Below, piece by piece: positions 1 through 5,101 of a stretch of 6,656 bases of DNA (positions are counted from its first letter, which is position 1; each line of letters begins with the position of its first letter). Position numbers and translations under genes: made by a program. The DNA comes from RYN-417 sp043745485. GTDB lineage: Bacteria > Patescibacteriota > Saccharimonadia > Saccharimonadales > JACDBH01. The DNA lies in NCBI GenBank assembly GCA_043745485.1, contig JAYTSU010000019.1:1-6656 (forward strand). Direction: 5' to 3'. The notes under the pieces are model-generated. The model was not told where the DNA came from, did not search any database, and saw nothing but the letters and a program-made list of their open reading frames with translations.

Positions 1-478
1 CAACCAAGTCACACTCATGGGCAATTTAACGAGGGATCCGGAACTCCGGAGCACACCCAACGGGCAAAGCGTTTGTAGCTTTAGCCTGGCCCTCAACCGT
101 AGCTATAAAGGCGCAGATGGCAACTGGCAGGAAGCAACCGACTTTGTCGATGTTGTTGCCTGGGGTCCACTTGGCGAGCGTGTAGCGCAATATCTCACAA
201 AAGGCCGACCGGCACTGGTGAGTGGACGTTTACAAAGCAGTAGCTGGGAAAAAGACGGTCAGAAGCGCACCAAGGTGGAAGTGGTCGCTAATGACGTGAC
301 ATTCCTCGGTGGTCGTGAAGGTAGTCAGGGGGGGTCTGAAGGTGGTGCTAGTTATGGTGGCGGTTCATCAACTGATGAGTCAGCTCCAGCTAAGCCTTCA
401 AAGAAAGCTGCAAAGGATGATGTTGTTATTGAGGATATTGGCGATGAGCCGATCAACCTTGACGACATCCCATTCTAG
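1..478 (+). CDS. ssb: Single-stranded DNA-binding protein SSB (5' partial)
   Basis: This protein coats single-stranded DNA during replication, recombination and repair, normally as a tetramer of OB folds. The reading frame is open to the left edge: the codons before the Met at 17 read N-Q-V-T-L and run straight into M-G-N-L-T-R-D-P-E-L-R, the classic SSB first strand. That Met is therefore internal, and the true start lies a few codons outside the window. The OB fold continues through D-F-V-D-V-V-A-W-G and G-R-L-Q-S-S-S-W. A Gly/Ser-rich linker and a Lys/Ala-rich stretch follow. The end is the acidic tip D-D-I-P-F, which in known SSBs docks partner proteins. In most bacteria ssb lies between rpsF and rpsR. 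Here rpsR follows only after an extra gene. The family assignment is secure. Confidence 0.97.
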   Translation, partial: NQVTLMGNLTRDPELRSTPNGQSVCSFSLALNRSYKGADGNWQEATDFVDVVAWGPLGERVAQYLTKGRPALVSGRLQSSSWEKDGQKRTKVEVVANDVTFLGGREGSQGGSEGGASYGGGSSTDESAPAKPSKKAAKDDVVIEDIGDEPINLDDIPF

Positions 479-482
479 AAAA

Positions 483-601
483 TTCTAGGTTGCACATTTT
501 GGGTTAAGTACTGCGTCAAAAGTTCTCACTGTATGTTAAATACAGCTCAAACTTTGTGCTCGTACTTAACACCAAACTGCACTAACCAAAATTTCCTAGA
601 A
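483..601. repeat. Large nested inverted repeat in the ssb-rpsR spacer
   Basis: Five arm pairs are nested in this 119-bp stretch. From outside in they are TTCTAGG 483-489 with CCTAGAA 595-601, ATTTTGG 496-502 with CCAAAAT 586-592, GTTAAGTAC 503-511 with GTACTTAAC 562-570, AAAGTT 519-524 with AACTTT 550-555, and CTGTAT 529-534 with ATACAG 540-545 around a 5-nt loop. The inner three pairs share one centre near 537. The outer two are shifted by about 15 nt of extra sequence on the right side. All arms match perfectly. The tip contains a symmetric internal loop with CTCA on both sides. There is no U-tract after it, so a simple intrinsic terminator is unlikely. A structured leader RNA, a protein-binding cruciform or a mobile palindromic repeat are all possible. 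Confidence 0.75.
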
Positions 602-611
602 CCTGCACTAA
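577..611. repeat. Short direct repeat CTGCACTAA, two copies
   Basis: CTGCACTAA occurs at 577-585 and again at 603-611, 26 bp apart, just upstream of the orphan gene that starts at 633. The first copy lies in the one-sided insertion of the large inverted repeat and the second just outside it. The 26-bp spacing is not a whole number of helical turns (about 2.5), so binding by a protein on one face is not specially supported. Confidence 0.5.
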
Positions 612-632
612 ATCGGTGGATTAAGGAAAAAT

Positions 633-932
633 ATGAATTACGGAATTAATTGCGGTACTGAAAGGGCATGTGCTGATTGTTTAGTTAGTACATTACCTAG
701 TGGAGAAGTAAGTAGAGAAGTCATTTGCGCTTTGAGCGCAATAGCTGGGACACATTTCCGTACAGGAACAAATGAGATGTTCACGAAAGCAACTGACATA
801 AATGAAGCATCTCTAAGGGCACATTTTATATTAAATAGTGTCATAGATGATGATGACTATGTGACAAGTGAGCAGAAACTAGCAGTAGATATTGCTGTCC
901 CTCACATTGTATCTGGTGAATGTATAGGATAA
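633..932 (+). CDS. Orphan 99-aa Cys-containing protein between ssb and rpsR
   Basis: I do not recognise this protein. It is 99 aa, soluble in appearance, with no signal peptide or membrane segment. Cysteines fall at residues 7, 13, 16, 32 and 97. C13-A-D-C16 is a CxxC that, with C7, could bind a metal or form disulfides, but no known zinc-ribbon pattern is visible. Two probable helices follow (about 25-37 and 54-70), then an acidic D-D-D-D turn near 72-75. The start is supported by AAGG about 6 nt upstream of the ATG. GC is about 38% by hand count, against about 55% in ssb and about 50% in rpsR, which suggests later arrival or weaker codon selection. It ends 24 nt before rpsR, so it probably shares that transcript. 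That it is a real gene is moderately supported by the ribosome binding site, its full-length open frame and its fit into the operon. Confidence 0.65.
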   Translation: MNYGINCGTERACADCLVSTLPSGEVSREVICALSAIAGTHFRTGTNEMFTKATDINEASLRAHFILNSVIDDDDYVTSEQKLAVDIAVPHIVSGECIG

Positions 933-956
933 GAATAATTAAAGGAGATAAATCAG

Positions 957-1160
957 ATGGCGAAGATTTTTAAACACAGAACAGATGTAGCATTTTTTGA
1001 CTACAAGGATTTCAAGACCTTGCAGCGCTACGTCAACATGTTCGGACAGATTGAACAACGTAAAAAGACAGGTTTGACCGAAAGCCAGCAGCGTCAGCTT
1101 GCTCGTGCTATCAAGAATGCTAGGCACCTAGCTTTGATGCCTTTCGTTTCGAACAGCTAA
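957..1160 (+). CDS. rpsR: Small-subunit ribosomal protein bS18
   Basis: bS18 binds 16S rRNA together with bS6 on the platform of the 30S subunit. The 67-aa product has the family signature in order: I-D-Y-K-D-like F-D-Y-K-D-F-K-T-L near residues 15-23, then G-Q-I near 30, then L-T-E-S-Q-Q-R-Q-L-A-R-A-I-K-N-A-R-H-L-A-L-M-P-F, which matches the conserved C-terminal rRNA-binding helix. It lacks the N-terminal cysteines seen in zinc-binding versions. A strong AAAGGAG at 941-947, 9 nt before the ATG, fixes the start. The stop is followed after one base by the ATG of the next small gene. The usual ssb-rpsR adjacency is broken by the 99-aa gene upstream. Confidence 0.96.
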   Translation: MAKIFKHRTDVAFFDYKDFKTLQRYVNMFGQIEQRKKTGLTESQQRQLARAIKNARHLALMPFVSNS

Positions 1161-1161
1161 T

Positions 1162-1440
1162 ATGCAGGAACAAGACCAAGTTAAGGTTGTTTGGGATATG
1201 GTAAAGGGGCTCATGAACGGCAGAAACAGGAGTTCATTACCAGGTCTGGGCATACAGCTAGACTCAAAGTTCTCAAAAGAGGTACTGGATAGTATCGGTA
1301 TGCTTGGAAGATTGTCTGGCTCAGAGCTTGAGCAAGGGATTGAAGAAGCCCGCGGTAAGCTGAACATTTGCCAGGCCATGAACATGTTTAGCGCGCACGA
1401 TCTTGAGCGTATTAATGTTGAACTTGATAAGATTAGGTAA
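1162..1440 (+). CDS. Orphan 92-aa helical protein, coupled to rpsR
   Basis: I do not recognise this protein. It is 92 aa, with no membrane segment or signal peptide and a single cysteine. The first third is mixed and glycine-bearing (G-L-G-I-Q-L near residues 29-34). From about residue 37 to the end it is predicted helical, ending in D-L-E-R-I-N-V-E-L-D-K-I-R. It starts one base after the rpsR stop with no clear Shine-Dalgarno sequence, which suggests translation by re-initiation. Its own stop overlaps the next start as TAATG. Its position between rpsR and efp suggests expression with the translation machinery, but this does not show a ribosomal role. The C-terminal helix resembles that of the next protein. 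Confidence 0.75.
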   Translation: MQEQDQVKVVWDMVKGLMNGRNRSSLPGLGIQLDSKFSKEVLDSIGMLGRLSGSELEQGIEEARGKLNICQAMNMFSAHDLERINVELDKIR

Positions 1441-1772
1441 TGGAGCCAGAGTCACTGTCCAGCCAAACCAAGAAGCTTGAGAAGTATATCTATACTTTGA
1501 AGGCAGCTCGGGAACTAAACAAACTCGACAGACCGGCGCGTGAAGCAATGATTCGTTTGCGCGAATCCATCACCACTGCGCGTGGGGCGGTTGACCGTTA
1601 TTTTGGCAGCGACGACACCAAAGAGCAGTTGATGGCACTCAACGAAGCCACCGACCAGCTCAAAGAAACAGGTGAGGCAATCTTGGCAGCCAGCCAATAC
1701 GACCTTTTGGACATAACTGATGTCGCGCACCTTTCGGCGTTAAACGAACATATAATTGATCAGTTAAGATAA
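1440..1772 (+). CDS. Orphan 110-aa all-helical protein
   Basis: I do not recognise this protein. It is 110 aa, highly charged and almost entirely predicted helix, with heptad-like stretches at about residues 8-50 and 57-85. There are no cysteines, membrane segments or signal peptide. Its ATG shares an A with the TAA of the preceding gene, so the two are translationally coupled. The last residues (A-H-L-S-A-L-N-E-H-I-I-D-Q-L-R) align with the end of the preceding protein at L, N, D and R plus several conservative positions, hinting at a shared helical module. GC is high for the window (about 55-60% in the middle by hand count), like its conserved neighbours. This argues that it is a long-resident gene, not a recent insertion. 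Confidence 0.75.
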   Translation: MEPESLSSQTKKLEKYIYTLKAARELNKLDRPAREAMIRLRESITTARGAVDRYFGSDDTKEQLMALNEATDQLKETGEAILAASQYDLLDITDVAHLSALNEHIIDQLR

Positions 1773-1781
1773 GGAATAAAT

Positions 1782-2045
1782 ATGCCAGTAGAACGAATTT
1801 TAACCGGTGAAATAATACAGTTCTTTACATATGACTATAAAGACGGGCTACCTCCAGAACCGCGGGTATCCACTAGGCTCGCAGGAACCATTTGGGATTT
1901 TCCGGTAGGCAGTTTTATTGATGCAGGTTATACAAGTCTTGAACTCGGCAATATATTCAAAATAGAAACACCCGCTCCAATTGGGCTAGTTCCAAAGAGT
2001 TTTGGCGCAATATTACCGCCGATAGAACTAATCAAAGGAGAATAA
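1782..2045 (+). CDS. Orphan 87-aa protein upstream of efp
   Basis: I do not recognise this protein. The 87 residues look mostly beta-strand, with many aromatic and glycine/proline turns (for example T-Y-D-Y-K-D-G-L-P-P-E-P at 16-27 and A-P-I-G-L-V-P-K-S-F-G-A-I-L-P-P at 65-80). It has no cysteine, signal peptide or membrane segment. AAGGA at 1771-1775 overlaps the previous stop codon and lies 6 nt before the ATG, so the start is credible. Its final codons A-A-A-G-G-A-G also form the Shine-Dalgarno sequence of efp, which begins two bases after its stop. Expression of the two is therefore probably linked. GC is about 43% by hand count, lower than efp. A small beta-barrel binding domain is possible but unproven. 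Confidence 0.7.
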   Translation: MPVERILTGEIIQFFTYDYKDGLPPEPRVSTRLAGTIWDFPVGSFIDAGYTSLELGNIFKIETPAPIGLVPKSFGAILPPIELIKGE

Positions 2046-2047
2046 AG

Positions 2048-2611
2048 ATGGCATTAAGTATTACGAATCTCAAAAAAGGTGTTCTGTTTCAGCTGGACGG
2101 CGTGCCGTATAAAGTGGTTGAGTACAATCAAAAGGTGATGGGCCGCGGTGGCTCAATTGTAAACGTCAAAATTAAGAGTTTGCTAGATGGTAAGGTGCTG
2201 GCAAAAACTTTTAAGGGTAATGACCAGCTTGATTACGCCGATGTTGTGAACCAGACCGTGCAGTACCTTTACAACGACGGCGAAACATTCTTTTTCATGA
2301 ATAATGACACCTTTGAGCAATCCGAAATCGCGGCAGATATCATCGGTGATCTTGCAGGGTATATGAAAGAGGGTGATACGGTACAGGTCCAGCTGTTTGA
2401 CGGTCGTGCCATCAATATTGAACTGCCAAAAAACGTATATTTGGAAGTCAAATACGCCGAAAATGCCGTCAAAGGCGACAGCTCAGGCGCAATACAAAAG
2501 GATGCCACCATGGAGACAGGCATTACTGTGCGTGTACCCGCTTTTATCAAAACTGGTGACATCATCAGTGTCTCCACCGAAGACGGCACGTATAGAGAGC
2601 GCAAAAAGTAA
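2048..2611 (+). CDS. efp: Translation elongation factor P
   Basis: EF-P enters the ribosomal E site and relieves stalling at polyproline stretches. The 187-aa length is normal. The KOW-like domain I (residues 1-65) begins with L-K-K-G-V-L-F-Q-L-D-G-V-P-Y-K-V-V. Two OB domains follow, with Y-L-Y-N-D-G near 73-78 and the conserved C-terminal G-I-T-V-R-V-P-A-F-I-K-T-G-D near 158-171. The loop that reaches the P-site tRNA reads V-M-G-R33-G-G, so the tip residue is arginine where E. coli has a modifiable lysine in P-G-K-G. AAAGGAG at 2034-2040, 7 nt upstream, fixes the start. The neighbouring Pro-rich protein at 4114 would be a plausible client. No EF-P modification gene (epmA, epmB, earP) is present in the window. 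Confidence 0.96.
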   Translation: MALSITNLKKGVLFQLDGVPYKVVEYNQKVMGRGGSIVNVKIKSLLDGKVLAKTFKGNDQLDYADVVNQTVQYLYNDGETFFFMNNDTFEQSEIAADIIGDLAGYMKEGDTVQVQLFDGRAINIELPKNVYLEVKYAENAVKGDSSGAIQKDATMETGITVRVPAFIKTGDIISVSTEDGTYRERKK

Positions 2612-2616
2612 GTAAT

Positions 2617-3333
2617 ATGAAGCACCGGCTTGACCATTTAATGGTTGCAAAAGAACTCGTTACCACACGCAGCCAGGCCGAGAGCTACATACGTCTTGGG
2701 GTGGTCAAAGTTGATGGCAAAGTGCAGACAAAGCCTGGTTATTTTATTGATGAGAATGCCAAGATTGGGCTTCATAGTGACCAATATGTATCACGGGCTG
2801 GTCTAAAGCTAGCTAGCGTGGCAATTATCTTAAAACTCGACTTTAAAGACAAAAATGTCTTAGATGTGGGCAGTAGCACAGGCGGTTTTACGGACTATGC
2901 ACTGCAACATGGTGCTAAAAAAGTGGTTGCGGTGGACGTGGGTACAAATCAGCTGCATCCAAAGCTACGGAAAGATCCGAAGGTTGAGTTACATGAACAA
3001 ACCGACATCCGAGCAGTGGACTATCTTGCCGAAATCCCAAATATTATCGTGATCGATGTGTCTTTTATATCGTTACGGGACATTTTGCCACACCTGAGCA
3101 CCCTCAGTAATAAAGAGACGCAGATTATAGCCATGGTAAAGCCGCAGTTTGAAGCAGGCAAGAGTCAGATTAATAAAGGTGTCATTAAGAATGACAAAAT
3201 GCGTCGTGACATATTAAAAGATTTTGAAACGTGGACTCGTGCGGCATTTATTATCCGTGACAAAGCTGACAGTGACGTGCACGGCGAAAAAGGCAACGCC
3301 GAACGGTTTTACTTACTCCAAAAACTTAAATAG
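2617..3333 (+). CDS. tlyA: TlyA-family rRNA 2'-O-methyltransferase (S4 + FtsJ-like domain)
   Basis: TlyA proteins use SAM to methylate ribose hydroxyls of rRNA cytidines. In mycobacteria these are in 16S and 23S rRNA, and loss gives capreomycin resistance. The older label hemolysin A is doubtful. An N-terminal S4 RNA-binding domain spans about residues 1-50 (R-L-D-H-L-M-V, A-E-S-Y-I-R-L-G-V-V-K-V-D-G). The linker and Y-V-S-R-A-G-L-K-L follow, then the Rossmann methyltransferase with SAM loop L-D-V-G-S-S-T-G-G-F-T-D at 82-93. The K-D-K-E catalytic tetrad is readable as K64, D147 (I-D-V-S-F), K175 (M-V-K-P-Q-F) and E229 (G-N-A-E-R-F). At 238 aa it is slightly short but complete. It starts 5 nt after efp with no clear Shine-Dalgarno sequence, so coupling to efp is likely. 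Its stop directly abuts that of the convergent regulator gene. Confidence 0.94.
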   Translation: MKHRLDHLMVAKELVTTRSQAESYIRLGVVKVDGKVQTKPGYFIDENAKIGLHSDQYVSRAGLKLASVAIILKLDFKDKNVLDVGSSTGGFTDYALQHGAKKVVAVDVGTNQLHPKLRKDPKVELHEQTDIRAVDYLAEIPNIIVIDVSFISLRDILPHLSTLSNKETQIIAMVKPQFEAGKSQINKGVIKNDKMRRDILKDFETWTRAAFIIRDKADSDVHGEKGNAERFYLLQKLK

Positions 3334-3981
3334 CTATAAGAATGAGCGCAGTGTTTCGGATTCTTTTATAATTATCTGTGCTTTGCCGCTGTCTACGTAA
3401 CCCTTGCGGTGTAGAGTGTTAAGCTCGCGGCTTGTGGTCTCTCGTGAGGCATTAATGGAGCTGGCAATGTCTTGCTGCTTCAGAGGCACTTGGATTTCTA
3501 TGCCACCTTCAATGGTTTTACCAAAGCGGTCGGCAGTGGACAACAAAAAAGATATGAGTCGTTCACGCACTGTCCGATATTCTAAGTTTATAATCCGCTC
3601 AGAATGGATACGGTACATCTCGACAGTCATATCAAGGAGTGGTGCCAGTACTTCATTATTTTGTTCGATGAATGTGATGTATGCCTTGCGGTCCAAGCGC
3701 CAAACTTCGGTGGGTGCCAAGGCTTCATATATAACATGGCGCTCTAGACCTGTAATTGCCCAAATAAGGGGAAAAATCTCCCGTTCTTTACGAACAATTA
3801 GGAGGTTTTCCTCGCCGTACTTTGTAATGTCATAGGCTTTAACAAGTCCCGATTCTATATAAAAAATGCCAGACGGAGTTTCGCCTGGCCGGATGATAAA
3901 TTCGCCTTTTTTATACGTCAGGCGCGTTCCTTGATGGAAAAGATTAACGTGAGCGTCTGTTTGTGCTTTTGAGGCCAACAT
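3334..3981 (-). CDS. Crp/Fnr-family transcriptional regulator
   Basis: This 215-aa DNA-binding regulator has a beta-roll effector domain (about 15-105, with G-E-F-I-I-R-P-G-E and G-I-F-Y-I-E-S-G-L-V-K), a long dimerisation helix (about 105-135) and a Crp-type winged helix (about 135-205). The recognition helix reads S-R180-E181-T-T-S184-R185. R180, E181 and R185 are the E. coli CRP residues that contact TGTGA half-sites, and they fall at the same numbers here. The phosphate-binding R-S-A of cAMP-binding CRP is absent, with E-I-F-P-L-I-W in the equivalent region, so cAMP is probably not the ligand. There are no cysteines, which excludes an Fnr-type Fe-S cluster. The effector is unknown. An in-frame stop lies one codon upstream of the ATG, which fixes the N-terminal limit. 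A CRP-like site at 5014-5029 is a candidate target. Confidence 0.93.
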   Translation of the reverse strand: MLASKAQTDAHVNLFHQGTRLTYKKGEFIIRPGETPSGIFYIESGLVKAYDITKYGEENLLIVRKEREIFPLIWAITGLERHVIYEALAPTEVWRLDRKAYITFIEQNNEVLAPLLDMTVEMYRIHSERIINLEYRTVRERLISFLLSTADRFGKTIEGGIEIQVPLKQQDIASSINASRETTSRELNTLHRKGYVDSGKAQIIIKESETLRSFL

Positions 3982-3987
3982 GGATTA

Positions 3988-3996
3988 ATTATGACA
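3988..3996 (-). promoter_or_regulatory. Extended -10 promoter, possibly giving a leaderless mRNA
   Basis: Read on the - strand this is TG-T-CATAAT, an extended -10 element with 5 of 6 matches to TATAAT. The hexamer ends 6 nt before the regulator's ATG, so transcription would start at or next to the A of the start codon. There is no Shine-Dalgarno sequence in the gap, which fits a leaderless transcript. No good -35 element sits 17 nt upstream. TTGCTA is present, but at a 21-nt spacing. Confidence 0.4.
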
Positions 3997-4113
3997 GCAA
4001 TAAAGTTTTTTGGCTAGCAATGGGCCTCGTAGCGTTTTTAATGGGCATACGCACTTCCTCTCATACCTGACGCGTGGTACCATGAGCAGTATATAAAAGG
4101 AATAAAATAAGCT
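3997..4113. other. Divergent intergenic region between regulator and membrane protein
   Basis: This region separates two divergent genes and should hold both promoters. No TGTGA/TCACA half-site pair is present, so autoregulation by the same type of site as at 5014 is not visible. On the + strand CTGACG (4067-4072) and TATATA (4090-4095) are 17 bp apart, a fair sigma70-like promoter for the membrane protein. AAAAGG at 4095-4100 is a weak and rather distant Shine-Dalgarno candidate. It would lie upstream of the transcript start from that promoter, so the two signals do not fit together well. Confidence 0.35.
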
Positions 4114-4983
4114 ATGAACCCTGATACCAATGTGCCTCCAACACTCAGCCCCGATATGCAGCCAGAGCCTATGCCAATTGAACCGCTAGCACCGCAAACA
4201 ATACTTGCTGAGGAAATGCCACAGCCAATAACACAACCTGAGCCAGCACCTTATGTGGAGCCCGTACCAGTACAACCTATTCAAGCTCCGCAGCCACTTT
4301 ATACACCGCAGGCGGCTTCACAGCAATCAAAAGGGAAGAGTAAGAAGAAATTATTTATCATCGCGGGTATTTTAGCCCTGCTCGTAGTTATTGGCGCGGC
4401 GGTGGCAGTATTTACATCAAAGGCCACACTTATTGGGTCACTTTCCAAGGATTCGTACGAGGGCCTAAAATATCAGCGCCCAACATCTTGGATAAGGGAT
4501 ACTTCCGACTCTACAGCAGTGGGCTATCATCCTCAGGCATCTTTAGCTAAAGACAGTGCCAAGAAGCCAACCTACGCACTTAAAATGAATGTGAGTGCAA
4601 AGAAGAACGTTTTTCAGTCAACGCCAAACAACTTAAAAGCAGCAGATAAAAAAGCTTTACAAACAGTTATAGACAAAGAGATTACACAAGCTTCTACCGA
4701 TTTATTGCCTGCAAAATCTGAAGTAGGGTGTGACACAAATCCTGTCTACCAAGACAAACCTAAAAAAATTACACTCGCCAACTCATTTTTAGCGGTCAAG
4801 TATAGCTTTTCTTGTAAGAGCGGTAGTGGTAGCAAAGAAACAACATTTTATTACGTCGTTTTGGATCTTGTCCCGAAAGATAAGGACATCGAGTATATCC
4901 TCAATATTGGTGCTGCATCCAAGCAAGTATATGATGCTAACCACATCAAAATTGACAGTATTTTAAATAGCATCTCGTTTTAA
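4114..4983 (+). CDS. Single-pass membrane protein with Pro-rich cytoplasmic tail
   Basis: I do not recognise a named family. Residues 1-65 contain 20 prolines in P-E-P, P-Q-P and P-V-P-type runs. A basic cluster (S-K-G-K-S-K-K-K, 72-79) precedes one hydrophobic segment (about 80-100). By the positive-inside rule, the Pro-rich part is cytoplasmic and residues 101-289 are outside. The outer domain begins with Y-E-G-L-K-Y-Q-R-P-T-S-W, a pattern seen at the start of PsbP-like or lipoprotein-type folds in which a Y/F-x-G-x-x-x-x-P-x-x-W introduces a small alpha/beta domain. It carries just two cysteines, C206 and C234, which could form a disulfide. No lipobox or sortase motif is present. This architecture is common in Saccharibacteria, where the function is unknown. 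Translation of the tail probably needs EF-P. Confidence 0.85.
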   Translation: MNPDTNVPPTLSPDMQPEPMPIEPLAPQTILAEEMPQPITQPEPAPYVEPVPVQPIQAPQPLYTPQAASQQSKGKSKKKLFIIAGILALLVVIGAAVAVFTSKATLIGSLSKDSYEGLKYQRPTSWIRDTSDSTAVGYHPQASLAKDSAKKPTYALKMNVSAKKNVFQSTPNNLKAADKKALQTVIDKEITQASTDLLPAKSEVGCDTNPVYQDKPKKITLANSFLAVKYSFSCKSGSGSKETTFYYVVLDLVPKDKDIEYILNIGAASKQVYDANHIKIDSILNSISF

Positions 4984-5013
4984 CGCAGTATTCAATCTGT
5001 TAAATCACAATAG

Positions 5014-5029
5014 TGTGACGTATCTCACA
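5014..5029. promoter_or_regulatory. Perfect CRP-type operator TGTGA-N6-TCACA
   Basis: The sequence is TGTGA, six bases (CGTATC), then TCACA: a perfect palindrome matching the E. coli CRP consensus core. It lies 31 bp after the membrane-protein stop codon and 88 bp before the PH-domain start. A match to ten fixed bases is expected about once per million positions. A regulator with the matching recognition residues is encoded 1 kb away. With a -10 like TAAAAT at 5069-5074, the site centre would sit near -60, close to the class I activator position. The same bases can also form a small hairpin, so a purely structural role is not excluded. Confidence 0.6.
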
Positions 5030-5068
5030 GCCATTTATCACACCTTTTTAGTGACATAACTTACGGCA

Positions 5069-5074
5069 TAAAAT
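5069..5074 (+). promoter_or_regulatory. Putative -10 element of the PH-domain gene
   Basis: TAAAAT matches the -10 consensus at 5 of 6 positions and lies 27 nt before the Shine-Dalgarno sequence. No convincing -35 element is present: TTTTTA at 5045-5050 is the best at an 18-nt spacing. A weak -35 is expected for a promoter that needs an activator. Confidence 0.3.
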
Positions 5075-5101
5075 CTCACAACGGCCTATGCTTAAAGTAC
5101 T

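Noticed and set aside
17..19. ATG at 17 as the start of ssb
   Set aside because: The frame is open upstream and encodes N-Q-V-T-L, matching the normal SSB N-terminus, so this Met is internal.
529..545. LexA-like box: CTGT and ACAG halves
   Set aside because: The spacing is 9 bases where the enterobacterial LexA box has 8, and the halves are simply the tip of the large inverted repeat.
479..632. S6:S18 ribosomal leader motif
   Set aside because: That RNA normally lies upstream of rpsF. I could not find its conserved CCG-containing bulge here, and another gene separates this structure from rpsR.
2269..2637. 122-aa open frame on the - strand across efp
   Set aside because: It is antisense to the well-conserved efp coding sequence and has no family features.
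3404..3835. 143-aa open frame on the + strand inside the regulator gene
   Set aside because: It is opposite to a clear Crp/Fnr protein, is rich in Ser and Arg as antisense frames are, and has no recognisable domain.
4020..4070. 16-codon open frame on the + strand in the divergent spacer
   Set aside because: It is too short, has no ribosome binding site and ends before the next promoter candidate; no reason to call it a gene.
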